From NCBI GenBank assembly GCA_013203465.1, contig JABMNR010000017.1, forward strand, positions 33,596 through 97,595: 64,000 nt of DNA. The letters run 5' to 3'. Below, in pieces: positions 1 to 8,832 of the stretch. Each line of letters starts with the position of its first letter. Position 1 is the stretch's first letter. The position numbers and the translations under genes are program-made. This DNA is from Alphaproteobacteria bacterium (GTDB lineage Bacteria; Pseudomonadota; Alphaproteobacteria; Thalassobaculales; Thalassobaculaceae). Under the pieces are notes generated by a model. The model worked only from the letters and a program-made list of their open reading frames with translations, did no database searches and was not told the DNA's origin.

Positions 1-10
1 GTGCTCCTCG

Positions 11-1318
11 TCAATTCTTGCTGATCATGTACTCAACCGGCCACAGCACGATCTCCGGAACGAGCGTGATGATCAGAATGCCGAGTAGCATCAAGAAAAA
101 GAACGGCATGGCGGCGCGGGTCACCTGCAACAAATCCCGGCCGGTCATGGCTTGCAGGACGAACAGATTGAAGCCGACCGGTGGTGTGATCTGTGCCATC
201 TCAACCACGATCACCGTGAAGACGCCGAACCAGATCATATCGATTCCGGCATTCCGGACCATGGGCAGGACGACCGCGGCGGTCAGCACCATCATCGACA
301 CACCGTCGAGGAAACAGCCGAGGAAGGCATAGAGTACCGTCAATAGCGCCAGCAGCATGAACGGGGAGAGGTTCCAGGCATCGACGTAGCCGGCAAGAAC
401 GCGCGGCACGCCGGTGAACCCCATGGCGATCGACAGGAACGCGGCGCCCGCCAGGATAAAAGCGATCATGCACGAGGTGCGCACCGCGCCCATCAGGCTT
501 TCCATGAAGGAGCCCCAAGAGAGAGACTTCGACCACCACGCCAATCCCAGAGCGCCGAGCACGCCAATCGTCGCCGCTTCGGTCGGTGTCGCATACCCGC
601 CATAGATCGACCCGATGACGAAAAAAATCAGCATGATCACGGGGAACAACAGGCGCGACGCTTCGAGCTTCTCCATGAAGCTGGTTCGTATGCCGTCGCT
701 TGGGGCGAGATCGGGGTTGAGCAGGGCGCGGATCATCACGTAGCCCATGAAAATCCCAATGATCATGATCCCCGGCAAGACACCGGCGATGAACATGCGC
801 GAGATCGATACTTCGGCGATCACGCCGTAGACGATCAGCATGATCGACGGCGGAATCAGCAGGCCGAGGGTGCCGGAGCCCGCCAAGGTGCCGATCGACA
901 ACCGCTCGTCATAGCCGCGCTTGCGCAGCTCAGGGATGCTCATGCGCCCCACGGTGGCGCAGGTGACGGCGCTGGAGCCGGCGACCGCCGCCATCACACC
1001 GCAGCCGACGATGTTGACGTGCAACAATCCACCGGGCAGCCGCGCCAGCCACGGGGCGAGACCGTTGAACATGTCGGACGACAGCCGCGTACGGAACAGT
1101 ATCTCACCCATCCAGACAAACAGCGGTAAAGCCGTCAGCGCCCAGTTCCAACTGGCGTCCCAAACCGTGCTGCCGAGTAGTGAGCCGGCCGGCGCCGGCG
1201 AGAAAAATTCCAACGCGATAAAGCCGACGGCGAGCAGCGCCGGCGCCACCCAGATGCCGGAGGCCAAGAGCAGGAGCATGAGGCTGAACACAATCAGCGA
1301 GATCGCGCCGGCGTCCAT
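11..1318 (-). CDS. dctM: TRAP transporter large permease (DctM family)
   Basis: This 435-residue, very hydrophobic protein has about 12 predicted membrane segments and is the translocating subunit of a tripartite ATP-independent periplasmic importer. It couples Na+ entry to uptake of a solute delivered by the binding protein. Family-typical stretches include the VAGSSAVTCATVGRMSIPELRKRGY region around residue 115 and the GTLGLLIPPSIMLIVYG loop near residue 150, written here only as landmarks. Its start codon overlaps the stop of the small permease by one base (TGATG), so the two are translationally coupled. After its stop, minus-strand bases 9 to 4 read GAGGAG, a good ribosome-binding site, so another gene of the operon probably starts just outside the window. 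The substrate cannot be read from the permease. Confidence 0.93.
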   Translation of the reverse strand: MDAGAISLIVFSLMLLLLASGIWVAPALLAVGFIALEFFSPAPAGSLLGSTVWDASWNWALTALPLFVWMGEILFRTRLSSDMFNGLAPWLARLPGGLLHVNIVGCGVMAAVAGSSAVTCATVGRMSIPELRKRGYDERLSIGTLAGSGTLGLLIPPSIMLIVYGVIAEVSISRMFIAGVLPGIMIIGIFMGYVMIRALLNPDLAPSDGIRTSFMEKLEASRLLFPVIMLIFFVIGSIYGGYATPTEAATIGVLGALGLAWWSKSLSWGSFMESLMGAVRTSCMIAFILAGAAFLSIAMGFTGVPRVLAGYVDAWNLSPFMLLALLTVLYAFLGCFLDGVSMMVLTAAVVLPMVRNAGIDMIWFGVFTVIVVEMAQITPPVGFNLFVLQAMTGRDLLQVTRAAMPFFFLMLLGILIITLVPEIVLWPVEYMISKN

Positions 1319-1857
1319 CAGCGTGCCTCCGATGCATCGTCGGTTTCGATCGTCGAGTAGATCGGCGTGGCGTTCACGATATAGCTCGGGGTTTTACCGC
1401 AGAGCACGCTCACAAATTCGTCGATTAATGCGATGGTTAAAATCAGCGTGCCGATCGCCATGGCCGAGCGCGGAATCCAGAACGGGATGGCGAGAAGCCC
1501 TGGGCTGATGTCGCCGAAGACATAGGAGAAGTAGACTAGATCAAACGACCAGTAAGTCAGATAACCCATGGCGACGGCGCAGAAGCCAATGGCCCAAAGC
1601 TCCATCATCTTGCCCAAGGTGCCGGTGGCGAACCGGGTCAGCAGGGTCACCCGGATATGTCCGTCATGGCGAAAGGTATAGGCCAGTCCAAGAAAGGTTG
1701 AACCGGCGAGACTGAACCCCGCACTTTCCGTTGAATCAATGGCGATCCCGACGAAGCGTCCGCCGATCTGCGCGATAATCGTCAAGGCGATCATGACCAG
1801 AAACACCGCCGCCAGATAGCCGCTCCAAAGATACAATGTGTCGAGGGTGCGTCTCAT
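1318..1857 (-). CDS. dctQ: TRAP transporter small permease (DctQ family)
   Basis: This 179-residue protein with four predicted membrane helices is the small membrane subunit that pairs with DctM. The longer reading frame starts at 1908, but I take the ATG at 1857 because the extra residues are basic and non-hydrophobic, while MRRTLDTLYLWSGYLAAVF is a normal DctQ start. No clear Shine-Dalgarno precedes it. Coupling may come from read-through past the hairpin that follows dctP. It overlaps dctM by one base. The family is assigned by size, topology and position between dctP and dctM, since DctQ sequences are poorly conserved. Confidence 0.85.
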   Translation of the reverse strand: MRRTLDTLYLWSGYLAAVFLVMIALTIIAQIGGRFVGIAIDSTESAGFSLAGSTFLGLAYTFRHDGHIRVTLLTRFATGTLGKMMELWAIGFCAVAMGYLTYWSFDLVYFSYVFGDISPGLLAIPFWIPRSAMAIGTLILTIALIDEFVSVLCGKTPSYIVNATPIYSTIETDDASEAR

Positions 1858-1916
1858 GGTTCTGGCCCTGGTGTTGCGTGATTTCAGGTGTCGCGCGTGT
1901 GGGGTCAAAGAGAAGC

Positions 1917-1943
1917 GGCCACCCCCAGCAATTGGAGGCGGCC
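1917..1943 (-). terminator. Hairpin between dctP and dctQ
   Basis: Read on the minus strand, GGCCGCCTCC pairs with GGGGGTGGCC (10 bp, two G-U pairs) around a 7-base loop, followed by the pyrimidine-rich GCTTCTCTTTG. It lies directly after the dctP stop and before the dctQ start. A partial terminator or 3' stabiliser that keeps binding-protein mRNA above permease mRNA is the likely role (inference). Confidence 0.55.
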
Positions 1944-1959
1944 GTCTCCACAGAGCCGT

Positions 1960-2940
1960 TTATTGCAGAGCGAGATAGCGGTCGAGGATCGCGTTCGCCT
2001 CGGGACTCGCGGTCGTACGCCAGTCCTTCATCATCTCCAGGCCGATCTCCTTCATCCGGGCGATGACATCACCCGGCGCCTTGGCCGTTTTCATACCGTT
2101 TTTGTCTAGAGTTTTGATCTGAGCCGCCGTGGTCGCCGCGCTCATCTCCCAGCCACGCAACTCCGCCTTCGTCGCCGCCGCCAGGATGCCGGCCTGATCC
2201 GCCGGCGACAAGGCCGAGAAGGCTTTCTCGTTCACCACCACGGCGTTCTTCGAGAAGATCGCGCCGGCGTAGGTGAAGTTGCTGGTGTTGTCCCACGCTT
2301 GGATGTCGATGCCGGTCTGCGGGCTGGTGAACAGCGCCTCGATAAGGCCGGTCGAGAACGCTTGGGGAATCTCGGCGAACGGTAGAATGGTCGCGTTGAA
2401 GCCAAGCATCTCACCCATTTTCTGGGTCGCGGTCGAGTAAATCCGCAGCTTCTTACCCATGAAGTCAGCTGTCGAATCCACTGGGAATTTTGTGTAGAAG
2501 CCTTGGCCCGGCCACGGTGTGTAGTACAGGATGCGCAGGCCGGCTTTCTTGAAGGCCGTGTCGAAATACTCTTTCTGCAGATCCTTCAGCAACCAAGCCG
2601 AGCCGTAGTCGGAGGCGATGAACGGCAGGCCGGCGAGGATGTACATCGGGTCCTCGTTTCCGTAGACACCGAGGCGGATTTCGCCAATCGGGATCTGCCC
2701 GCGCTGCAACGCTGTCTTGATCGCATTGAGCTTGATCAGGGAGTCATTGGAGTTGAGCTTGATGTCGACCGAGGTCGACGCTTTCACATCCTCGATGAAT
2801 TGTTTGATGTTCTGGGTATGGAAGTTGCTGTCGGGATAGCCCGAAGCCATGATCCATTCGGCCGCCCCGACCGGCATGGCGGTGAGCGCCAAAGCCGCAC
2901 CGACCACGGCCGACCTCAGCAAATTCTTTCCGATCCGCAT
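1960..2940 (-). CDS. dctP: TRAP transporter solute-binding protein (DctP family)
   Basis: This 326-residue periplasmic binding protein has an N-terminal signal peptide (basic start, hydrophobic core, cleavage near AMPVGA-AEW). The start at 2940 is chosen because AGGAGAGG lies 6 bases upstream and the signal peptide then begins immediately; the frame is open to 3045. The family motif with the ligand-carboxylate arginine is visible as MGKKLRIYS, about residue 165. As the first gene of dctP-dctQ-dctM it defines the operon's specificity. DctP proteins usually bind carboxylates, but nothing here identifies which one. Confidence 0.92.
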   Translation of the reverse strand: MRIGKNLLRSAVVGAALALTAMPVGAAEWIMASGYPDSNFHTQNIKQFIEDVKASTSVDIKLNSNDSLIKLNAIKTALQRGQIPIGEIRLGVYGNEDPMYILAGLPFIASDYGSAWLLKDLQKEYFDTAFKKAGLRILYYTPWPGQGFYTKFPVDSTADFMGKKLRIYSTATQKMGEMLGFNATILPFAEIPQAFSTGLIEALFTSPQTGIDIQAWDNTSNFTYAGAIFSKNAVVVNEKAFSALSPADQAGILAAATKAELRGWEMSAATTAAQIKTLDKNGMKTAKAPGDVIARMKEIGLEMMKDWRTTASPEANAILDRYLALQ

Positions 2941-3453
2941 TGCTGCCTCTCCTGTTTCATAGTGGTTGGCCCGGAGCCTCATGAGCTGGGCCTTAGTTGG
3001 TGACCACGACGGATGAACCCACAAGCGCACCGTCATCGGTCGCAATTAGACGTGCTCAGCAAAATCGAGACCAAGCGCCCAGAAGCACGGAGTTCCCCCT
3101 CGCAGAACGCGTTTAGCCTAGCACCACCAGTTTGAGCGGTCTATTGGCGCACAAATCATAGGCAAGTATCTGACGGCATGATCAATTCCTGAACAACCGC
3201 AGGGTGTTGCCGCGTAAATAGTCAGTTTGAGTTTCAGGGCTACCCCTTGCCTGAGACGGAAACCGGTCTTGTATGGCCGTCATAGTCCTGGCCATAGCCC
3301 CGGAGTGATGAGGGCGAGTAGGTTTAGCCGCTCTGATTCATTCCGCTTTCCGGTCGTTTCCCCATGAGGATTGACCGGACTACACCCTGCATCACCTCTT
3401 ATCTCGACGATACGGTCTTTCAATCTCTGAGTGATCCAGGCGCGGGCGGCGCC
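2941..3453. other. Intergenic region upstream of dctP
   Basis: No convincing gene lies in these 513 bases. Near the dctP start there is a dyad, GGCCC at 2968-2972 and GGGCC at 2988-2992, enclosing the palindrome CTCATGAG, which could be an operator or a leader hairpin. The promoter of the TRAP operon should lie here. Beyond the end of the neighbouring ATPase gene (minus strand) a short GGCGC/GCGCC hairpin lacks a T-run and is a poor terminator. Confidence 0.4.
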
Positions 3454-4530
3454 TTAGTCGGCGTGGGGAATGAGCGCCAGCTTACCACCGAAGCCGACCG
3501 CCACCGACGCGCCGACAGACCGCGCCGGCTCGACCTGCGGATCGATCACGAACAGATCGCCGGCCGGCGTCGAGACTTGGTACTCCAGATGATTACCGAG
3601 GTAAGCTGCCTTTTCGATGGTGCCGACCAGCGGCGAATTGGGGCTGGGTTCGCCGAGAAGGACTGATTCCGGCCGGATCGCTATCTTGGCCGGGCCGGGC
3701 GACAATCCGCGGCTTGGCAGTTCGGCCTCGACACCGCCGATTAGGACGACGGCAACGCCGTCGGCGACCCTGAGAATATCGACATCGAGTAGATTGGCAT
3801 CACCGATGAAATCGGCAACGAAGAGATCGGCGGGACGTTCGTAAAGATCCCGTGGCGTGCCTTCCTGGGCGATCTCGGCGTTGCGCATGACGATGATCCG
3901 GTCGGACACCGCCAGCGCCTCCTCCTGATCGTGGGTGACATAGACCACGGTCAGGCCGAGCGACTGTTGTATCTCGCGGATTTCCTCACGGACCCGGCGC
4001 CTGAGTTTCGCGTCGAGGTTCGATAGCGGCTCGTCGAACAGCAGGACCTGCGGTTCCAACACCAGCGCCCGCGCCACGGCGACCCGCTGCTGTTGCCCGC
4101 CTGAAAGCTCGCTCGGCAACCGGTCGCCGTAACCGGTAAGACCAACCAGGGTCAGCCCCTGCTCGGCGCGCTCCCAAGCTTCAGCCTTCGCCATGCCGGT
4201 GACCACGAACCCGTATGACACGTTCTCAAGCACGGTCATGTGCGGGAACAGCGCATAGGATTGGAACACCATGCAGACATCGCGATCGGTCGCCGGCAGC
4301 ATCGTCACGTCCTCGTCACCGATCAGGATGCGGCCGCCAGTCGCCATCTCTAGGCCGGCGACCATTCTCAGTGTCGTGGTTTTGCCGCAACCGCTTGGAC
4401 CAAGCAGCGTAACCAGACTGCCGGCGGCGATCTCGAAGGAGACGTCACGCACGGCGACCACCTCGCCAAAGGCCTTGGTGACACCCTCGAAGGTGACGGA
4501 GGCGGCGCGGCTGCCGAACGACATGGTCAT
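3454..4530 (-). CDS. afuC: ABC transporter ATPase, AfuC/FbpC-like
   Basis: This 358-residue nucleotide-binding subunit has Walker A GPSGCGKT at 44-51, signature LSGGQQQR at 142-149, Walker B LLFDEP at 163-168, the switch histidine in YVTHDQEE, and a C-terminal TOBE-type domain from about 240. It belongs to the group containing ferric-iron (FbpC), spermidine (PotA) and sugar-phosphate (AfuC) ATPases. Its ATG overlaps the permease stop as ATGA, so it is the last gene of a binding protein-permease-ATPase operon. The symbol rests on the binding protein encoded at 6777-7814, not on this sequence alone. Confidence 0.85.
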   Translation of the reverse strand: MTMSFGSRAASVTFEGVTKAFGEVVAVRDVSFEIAAGSLVTLLGPSGCGKTTTLRMVAGLEMATGGRILIGDEDVTMLPATDRDVCMVFQSYALFPHMTVLENVSYGFVVTGMAKAEAWERAEQGLTLVGLTGYGDRLPSELSGGQQQRVAVARALVLEPQVLLFDEPLSNLDAKLRRRVREEIREIQQSLGLTVVYVTHDQEEALAVSDRIIVMRNAEIAQEGTPRDLYERPADLFVADFIGDANLLDVDILRVADGVAVVLIGGVEAELPSRGLSPGPAKIAIRPESVLLGEPSPNSPLVGTIEKAAYLGNHLEYQVSTPAGDLFVIDPQVEPARSVGASVAVGFGGKLALIPHAD

Positions 4531-6770
4531 GCGGGTTGAACTCCCTGGGCGCGGTCGGTTGTTCGGGGTTGCGAGCGCCGGCCGAGTTGGCGTTCGCCGA
4601 CGACGAGTTGGACCAACAGAATGGCGGCGAACATCACCAGGATCAGCACCGATGAATAGGCGATGGAGATGCCATAGTCGTTGTTCTCGACGCGGCCGAG
4701 AATATAGGCGGTGGCCATGTCGTATTCCGCGCTGACCAGGAAGATCACGGCACTGATCGCCGTCATCGCGCGCACGAAGCTATAGACCAACGCCGCCACG
4801 ATGGCCGGGCGCAGCAGCGGCATGATAATCCGGCGGATGGTTGTCCAAGTGTTCGCCCGGAGGGTCAGCGAGGCCTCGTCGAGGCTGGCGTCGAGCTGGC
4901 TCATCGAGGCGATGCCGGCGCGAACGCCAACCGGCATGTTGCGGAAGATGAATGAGATCACCAGGATCACGCCGGTGCCGGTCAACTCGAACGGCGGCAC
5001 GTTGAAGGCGAGCACGTAGCTGATGCCGATCACCGTGCCGGGGATGGCGAAGCTCAGCATGGTGCCGAACTCGAAGATGTCCTTGCCGGCGAAACGTTGG
5101 CGCACCAGCAGATAGGCCGTCAGCAAACCAAGGCCAGCGGTGAGCGGTGCCGACACGGCCGAGATCGTCACCGTGGTGAAGAAGGAATTCCAGGCGCCGC
5201 CGCTCCAGACCAACCCGTGATCGCCCTGGGTAATGCCGAACGCGTCGATGTAGTGGCGCAGTGTGAGAGAGTGGTCGAGGCCCCAGATGTTCACGAAACC
5301 CCCGAACATGATCATCACGTAGATCGCGGCGGTCAGCAGCGCCCAGGGGATCGTCGTGCCGTAGACCGTCCAGTTGAGTCGGTTGGGCAGCGCCACCGGG
5401 ATTCCGGCATCGCCCTTGCCGGTGACCGTGGTGTAGGACTTGCGCCCAAGCCAGCGGCGCTGGGCGTAGAAGGCCATTAGGGTGAAGAACAACAGCACCA
5501 GCGCCAGCACGGCGGCGCGTCCCTGGTCAAACTGGGCGCCGACGATGGCGAAGAATATCTCCGTCGACAGCACCTCGAAGTTGCCACCCAACACCATCGG
5601 ATTGCCGAAATCCGCCATGCTTTCGATAAACCCGAGCAGGAAGGCGTTGGCGAGGCCGGGCCGCATCAGCGGCAGCGACACGGTGTGGAATGTTGTCCAA
5701 CGGTCGGCGCGCAGGGTCTGCGCTGCTTCCTCCATCGACGGGCTGACACCCTCGACAACCCCAATCAGCACCAGAAAGGCGATCGGCGTGAAGGCGAGCA
5801 TCTGTGCTAGCCAGACACCGGCGAAGCCATAGAGCCACCGGCTTGGCTGGATGTCGAAGGCCCATTCAAGGAAAGCGGAGGCTGCTCCCGACTGTCCAAA
5901 GAGCAGGATCAAGGCCAAGCCGATGACGAAGGGCGGGGTGATGATCGGCAGTACCGTCAGCGCGCGAAACAATCGTTTGGCGGGAAAGTTCGTGCGCGTA
6001 ACCACGAGGGCGAACGCGAGGCCGAGTAGGGTGGTGCCGGCGCCGACCGCCACGGCAAGCGCCAGCGAGTTCCAAGCCACACCGCAAGCACGCGAGCCGA
6101 TAACACAATGCAGGCCCCAGATCTTGGTGCTGAACAGCTTGTCGAAGAAGGCATCGAGCGCGAAGTTTCCGTCATTATCCTGCACCGCGCTGACCAGCAC
6201 TTGGGCGATCGGAAAGAAGATGAACAGGGCAACGACGGCGACGATGAGACCGATGGCGCCGACCACAAAGACATCACCATTGACCGCGCGGCGCGCCGCC
6301 AAGCCGGTGGTCAGAAGGAAAAACAGACCTCCGGCGGTCAACATCGCCCCGTAGCCCATCCCGAACTGACGGTCACCGAGCGGGCCGAACAGGGCTTCCA
6401 GCACGGCGATTTCCCAGCCACCGATGCTTATCGCGAAGCCCTGCAGCAGGACATAGGCGAAACCACCGCCGCCGGCGGCTAACAACACCAACCCGAACAA
6501 CGGGTCACGTTTGTCCCGACCTATCAGCAACAGCGGGCCGGCGAGAAATCCCAAAATCGGCCAGAGCCAAGGCTTCTCGCCCGCGAGCAATAGGACGATC
6601 GCCGGCGCGTAGTCCGGGTCGAATGGATAACCGTCGACGATCCAGTCGAACCCCCAGAAACCGTCCTCGATTGCGTACCACGGCAGGATCAAGAATCCGG
6701 AGGCGGCAACAAGCAACCAGATGAGGACGGCTCTGTTCACCAGAGGATTATCGGTGCAGAAGGTCGACAC
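4527..6770 (-). CDS. afuB: ABC transporter permease, fused two-domain AfuB/FbpB-like
   Basis: This 747-residue inner-membrane protein carries two binding-protein-dependent transport domains in one chain (about 235-430 and 540-735), each with an EAA-type loop (EEAAQTLRADRWTTF and DEASLTLRANTWTTI). An N-terminal extension of about 200 residues with several additional membrane helices, including a WP-rich stretch, precedes them. This is the layout of FbpB/AfuB. The start is GTG at 6770 with GAGG 5 bases upstream, six bases beyond the binding-protein stop, and the end overlaps afuC by four bases. Confidence 0.85.
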   Translation of the reverse strand: MSTFCTDNPLVNRAVLIWLLVAASGFLILPWYAIEDGFWGFDWIVDGYPFDPDYAPAIVLLLAGEKPWLWPILGFLAGPLLLIGRDKRDPLFGLVLLAAGGGGFAYVLLQGFAISIGGWEIAVLEALFGPLGDRQFGMGYGAMLTAGGLFFLLTTGLAARRAVNGDVFVVGAIGLIVAVVALFIFFPIAQVLVSAVQDNDGNFALDAFFDKLFSTKIWGLHCVIGSRACGVAWNSLALAVAVGAGTTLLGLAFALVVTRTNFPAKRLFRALTVLPIITPPFVIGLALILLFGQSGAASAFLEWAFDIQPSRWLYGFAGVWLAQMLAFTPIAFLVLIGVVEGVSPSMEEAAQTLRADRWTTFHTVSLPLMRPGLANAFLLGFIESMADFGNPMVLGGNFEVLSTEIFFAIVGAQFDQGRAAVLALVLLFFTLMAFYAQRRWLGRKSYTTVTGKGDAGIPVALPNRLNWTVYGTTIPWALLTAAIYVMIMFGGFVNIWGLDHSLTLRHYIDAFGITQGDHGLVWSGGAWNSFFTTVTISAVSAPLTAGLGLLTAYLLVRQRFAGKDIFEFGTMLSFAIPGTVIGISYVLAFNVPPFELTGTGVILVISFIFRNMPVGVRAGIASMSQLDASLDEASLTLRANTWTTIRRIIMPLLRPAIVAALVYSFVRAMTAISAVIFLVSAEYDMATAYILGRVENNDYGISIAYSSVLILVMFAAILLVQLVVGERQLGRRSQPRTTDRAQGVQPA

Positions 6771-6776
6771 CGGGCC

Positions 6777-7814
6777 TCACTTCGGCAGTGATTTGACCTC
6801 CGCGTCCCATTTGGCGAGCAAACGGCGGCGCTCGTCGGAAGAGCCGTATTTCTTGAAGTCGTAATCGATCAGTTTGATCGATTCGAGTTTCGGTGCCTGC
6901 TCAGGCGGAACCGCGCTCTTGTTCGACATCACCTGATAGGCCTTGGCTTCCTTGGCCCGCTCCTGGATTTCCTTGCGCAGCGCGAAGTCATAGAACTTCT
7001 TCGCTTCTTCAAGATTACGCGCGTCCTTGATGATCGACATCGAGCCGATCTCGTAGCCGGTGCCCTCGCAAGGTGCCACCGGTACGATGGGGAAACCGCT
7101 GACCGCTTGAGTCACCGCGTCGTGCAGGAAGACAATGCCGATGGTATTCTCACCGCGCGCCGCCGACTTGATCGGTGCCGAGCCGGACTTGGTGTAGGTG
7201 TTGATGTTCTTGTGCAGGCCCTTCATGTACTCGAAGCCCCCATCCTCGCCGAACAACTGCACCATGGTGGCGAGCGTCGTGTAGGCGGTGCCGGAGGAAT
7301 TCGGGTTGGCCATCTGCACGTGACCTTTGTACTCGGGCTTCAACAGATCCTTCCAACAAGCCGGGACCGGCAGGCCGTTCTTCTCCAGAATTTCCTTATT
7401 GTACCCGAAGCCAAGGGCGCCGGCATAGATGCCGATGGTCTTGTCGTCGGCCGATTTCGCCTGACTCAACGCCCAGTCATGGAGTTGCGGCCGCATCGGC
7501 GTCATGTAGGGCTGGGTCAACCCCTCTTCGGCAGCTTGCAGGTGCGGGTCTCCGGTGCCGCCCCACCAGACATCACCCTTGGGGTTGCGCGATTCCGCCT
7601 TGATCTGCGCGAAGGTTTCCCCCGAGCTCTTGCGCGTCATCGCGACCTCGATGCCGGTCTCCTTTTGGAAGGCCTCCACCATCAGGTTGCACCATTCGAT
7701 TTGTGGACTGCAGTAGAGCGTGAGCTTGTTCTTGGCCGAGGCCACGCCGACGAATCCGGCAACCAGAAGAGCGGCCGTGAAGCCACCCGTCACGACTCGC
7801 GTCGTCGCTTTCAT
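6777..7814 (-). CDS. afuA: ABC substrate-binding protein, AfuA-like (probable sugar-phosphate binder)
   Basis: This 345-residue secreted protein has a signal peptide cleaved near ASA-KNK (residue 27). It has the ferric/AfuA-type fold signatures: LTLYCSPQIEWCN at 31-43, WWGGTGDPHLQAAEEG at 83-98, and an HD pair at 231-232 followed by E255. From memory, the Actinobacillus AfuA hexose-phosphate site uses His205, Asp206 and Glu229 (mature numbering), the same spacing as 231/232/255 here. The tandem tyrosines of ferric-binding FbpA are not seen in the expected region. Genomic databases usually label such proteins iron-binding. The divergent phosphatase gene favours a phosphorylated sugar or polyol (inference). 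Confidence 0.75.
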   Translation of the reverse strand: MKATTRVVTGGFTAALLVAGFVGVASAKNKLTLYCSPQIEWCNLMVEAFQKETGIEVAMTRKSSGETFAQIKAESRNPKGDVWWGGTGDPHLQAAEEGLTQPYMTPMRPQLHDWALSQAKSADDKTIGIYAGALGFGYNKEILEKNGLPVPACWKDLLKPEYKGHVQMANPNSSGTAYTTLATMVQLFGEDGGFEYMKGLHKNINTYTKSGSAPIKSAARGENTIGIVFLHDAVTQAVSGFPIVPVAPCEGTGYEIGSMSIIKDARNLEEAKKFYDFALRKEIQERAKEAKAYQVMSNKSAVPPEQAPKLESIKLIDYDFKKYGSSDERRRLLAKWDAEVKSLPK

Positions 7815-7928
7815 GAGAGTCCTCCCTCTAGGCGCCGGCCTGTTTATCCGTGGGTCGCGTTAGGGCGTCTTGCCTTCGCGCCGTTTCGGCCGGCTGATAG
7901 TATCAGTGTGTTGGAAAGCGGATGGCCA

Positions 7929-7957
7929 ATGCAACAGTTCTGTAACAAAATCTTAAC
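7929..7957. promoter_or_regulatory. Candidate Pho box between divergent afuA and phosphatase genes
   Basis: Three 7-mers, ATGCAAC (7929-7935), CTGTAAC (7940-7946) and TCTTAAC (7951-7957), recur exactly every 11 bases with 4-base spacers and all end in AAC. PhoB binds 11-bp direct repeats of the CTGTNAY-N4 type. The middle unit fits this well and the outer two only partly. The site is 60 bases before the phosphatase start and 115 before afuA. Confidence 0.45.
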
Positions 7958-8016
7958 AATGCCGCGCCGCCCATTGGCGGCTGAGGCGACGTGCCGCCGC
8001 ATAGCCGGAGACCACA

Positions 8017-8832
8017 GTGACAGACGATCTCGAACAGCGACTTCGGTTCGCCGAAGGTCTCGCCATCGAAGCTGGTGCCGAGGCACATCGCTGGTTCCGT
8101 GATCTCGACTCCCTCCATGTTGAACACAAGGGGCCGCAAGATGTCGTGAGCGAGGCCGATCGATCGGTCGAGCGGATGATCCGCGCGGCGATTGCGAAGG
8201 CCTTCCCCGATGACGGGTTCCTTGGCGAGGAAAGCGGCTCGGCGCAAATCAACGGTGACCGGCCCATCTGGGTCGTCGATCCGATCGACGGCACGCAATG
8301 CTTCCTCGCCGGCATTCCGACCTGGTGCGTGTCGATCGGGTTGGTCTCGGGTGGCCGGCCGGTTGGCGGTGTGATCCGCGATCCCAACGCCGCGGAGACC
8401 TTCACCGGTCTGGCGGGGCATGGCGCGACCTGCAACGGCCGACCGATGGCGCCGACCGACAGCGGGGATTTCACCAGTGGTTTGACGGAAGTCGGCTTCT
8501 CCAGACGCATTCCCGCTGGCCCAACGGTGCGTTTGATTCACGATCTGATCGACGCGGGCGGGATTTACCATCGCGGCGGGTCCGGAGCTCTTGGCCTCGC
8601 CTATGTCGCCGCCGGCCGATACATCGCCTATTTCGAGGGCCATATGAATTCGTGGGACTCGGTCGCCGGTATCGCGCTGATCTCCGCGGCCGGTGGCTGG
8701 ACCAATGATATCCTGCATGGCAACGGACTGCTTGATGGCGCTGTCATCGCGGCAAGCGGCCAACGGCTCGCGCCGGCGCTGAAGGAACTCGCTGGGAGCG
8801 TCGGGTATACGGTACTGGAACCGCCGGGATGA
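8017..8832 (+). CDS. Inositol monophosphatase-family sugar phosphatase
   Basis: This 271-residue cytoplasmic Mg-dependent phosphomonoesterase belongs to the IMPase/HisN/CysQ superfamily. The metal site is complete: EES at 71-73, DPIDGT at 88-93, and SWDSVAG at 213-219, where the usual alanine after the aspartate is serine-valine. The start is GTG at 8017 with GGAG 7 bases upstream. Its end overlaps the downstream dehydrogenase by four bases. It is divergent from afuABC, so it probably dephosphorylates the imported ligand (inference). HisN (histidinol phosphatase) is an alternative, but the only his gene nearby is hisE. Confidence 0.85.
   Translation: MTDDLEQRLRFAEGLAIEAGAEAHRWFRDLDSLHVEHKGPQDVVSEADRSVERMIRAAIAKAFPDDGFLGEESGSAQINGDRPIWVVDPIDGTQCFLAGIPTWCVSIGLVSGGRPVGGVIRDPNAAETFTGLAGHGATCNGRPMAPTDSGDFTSGLTEVGFSRRIPAGPTVRLIHDLIDAGGIYHRGGSGALGLAYVAAGRYIAYFEGHMNSWDSVAGIALISAAGGWTNDILHGNGLLDGAVIAASGQRLAPALKELAGSVGYTVLEPPG

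Noticed and set aside
6777..7814. Ferric-iron-binding FbpA assignment for the AfuA-like protein
   Set aside because: The tyrosine pair of FbpA iron sites is not seen in the expected region, and the phosphatase neighbour and His-Asp/Glu spacing fit AfuA better. I keep it as a fallback only.
7107..8102. 331-codon plus-strand frame over afuA
   Set aside because: It is antisense to a clear gene with a signal peptide and its translation has no family features.
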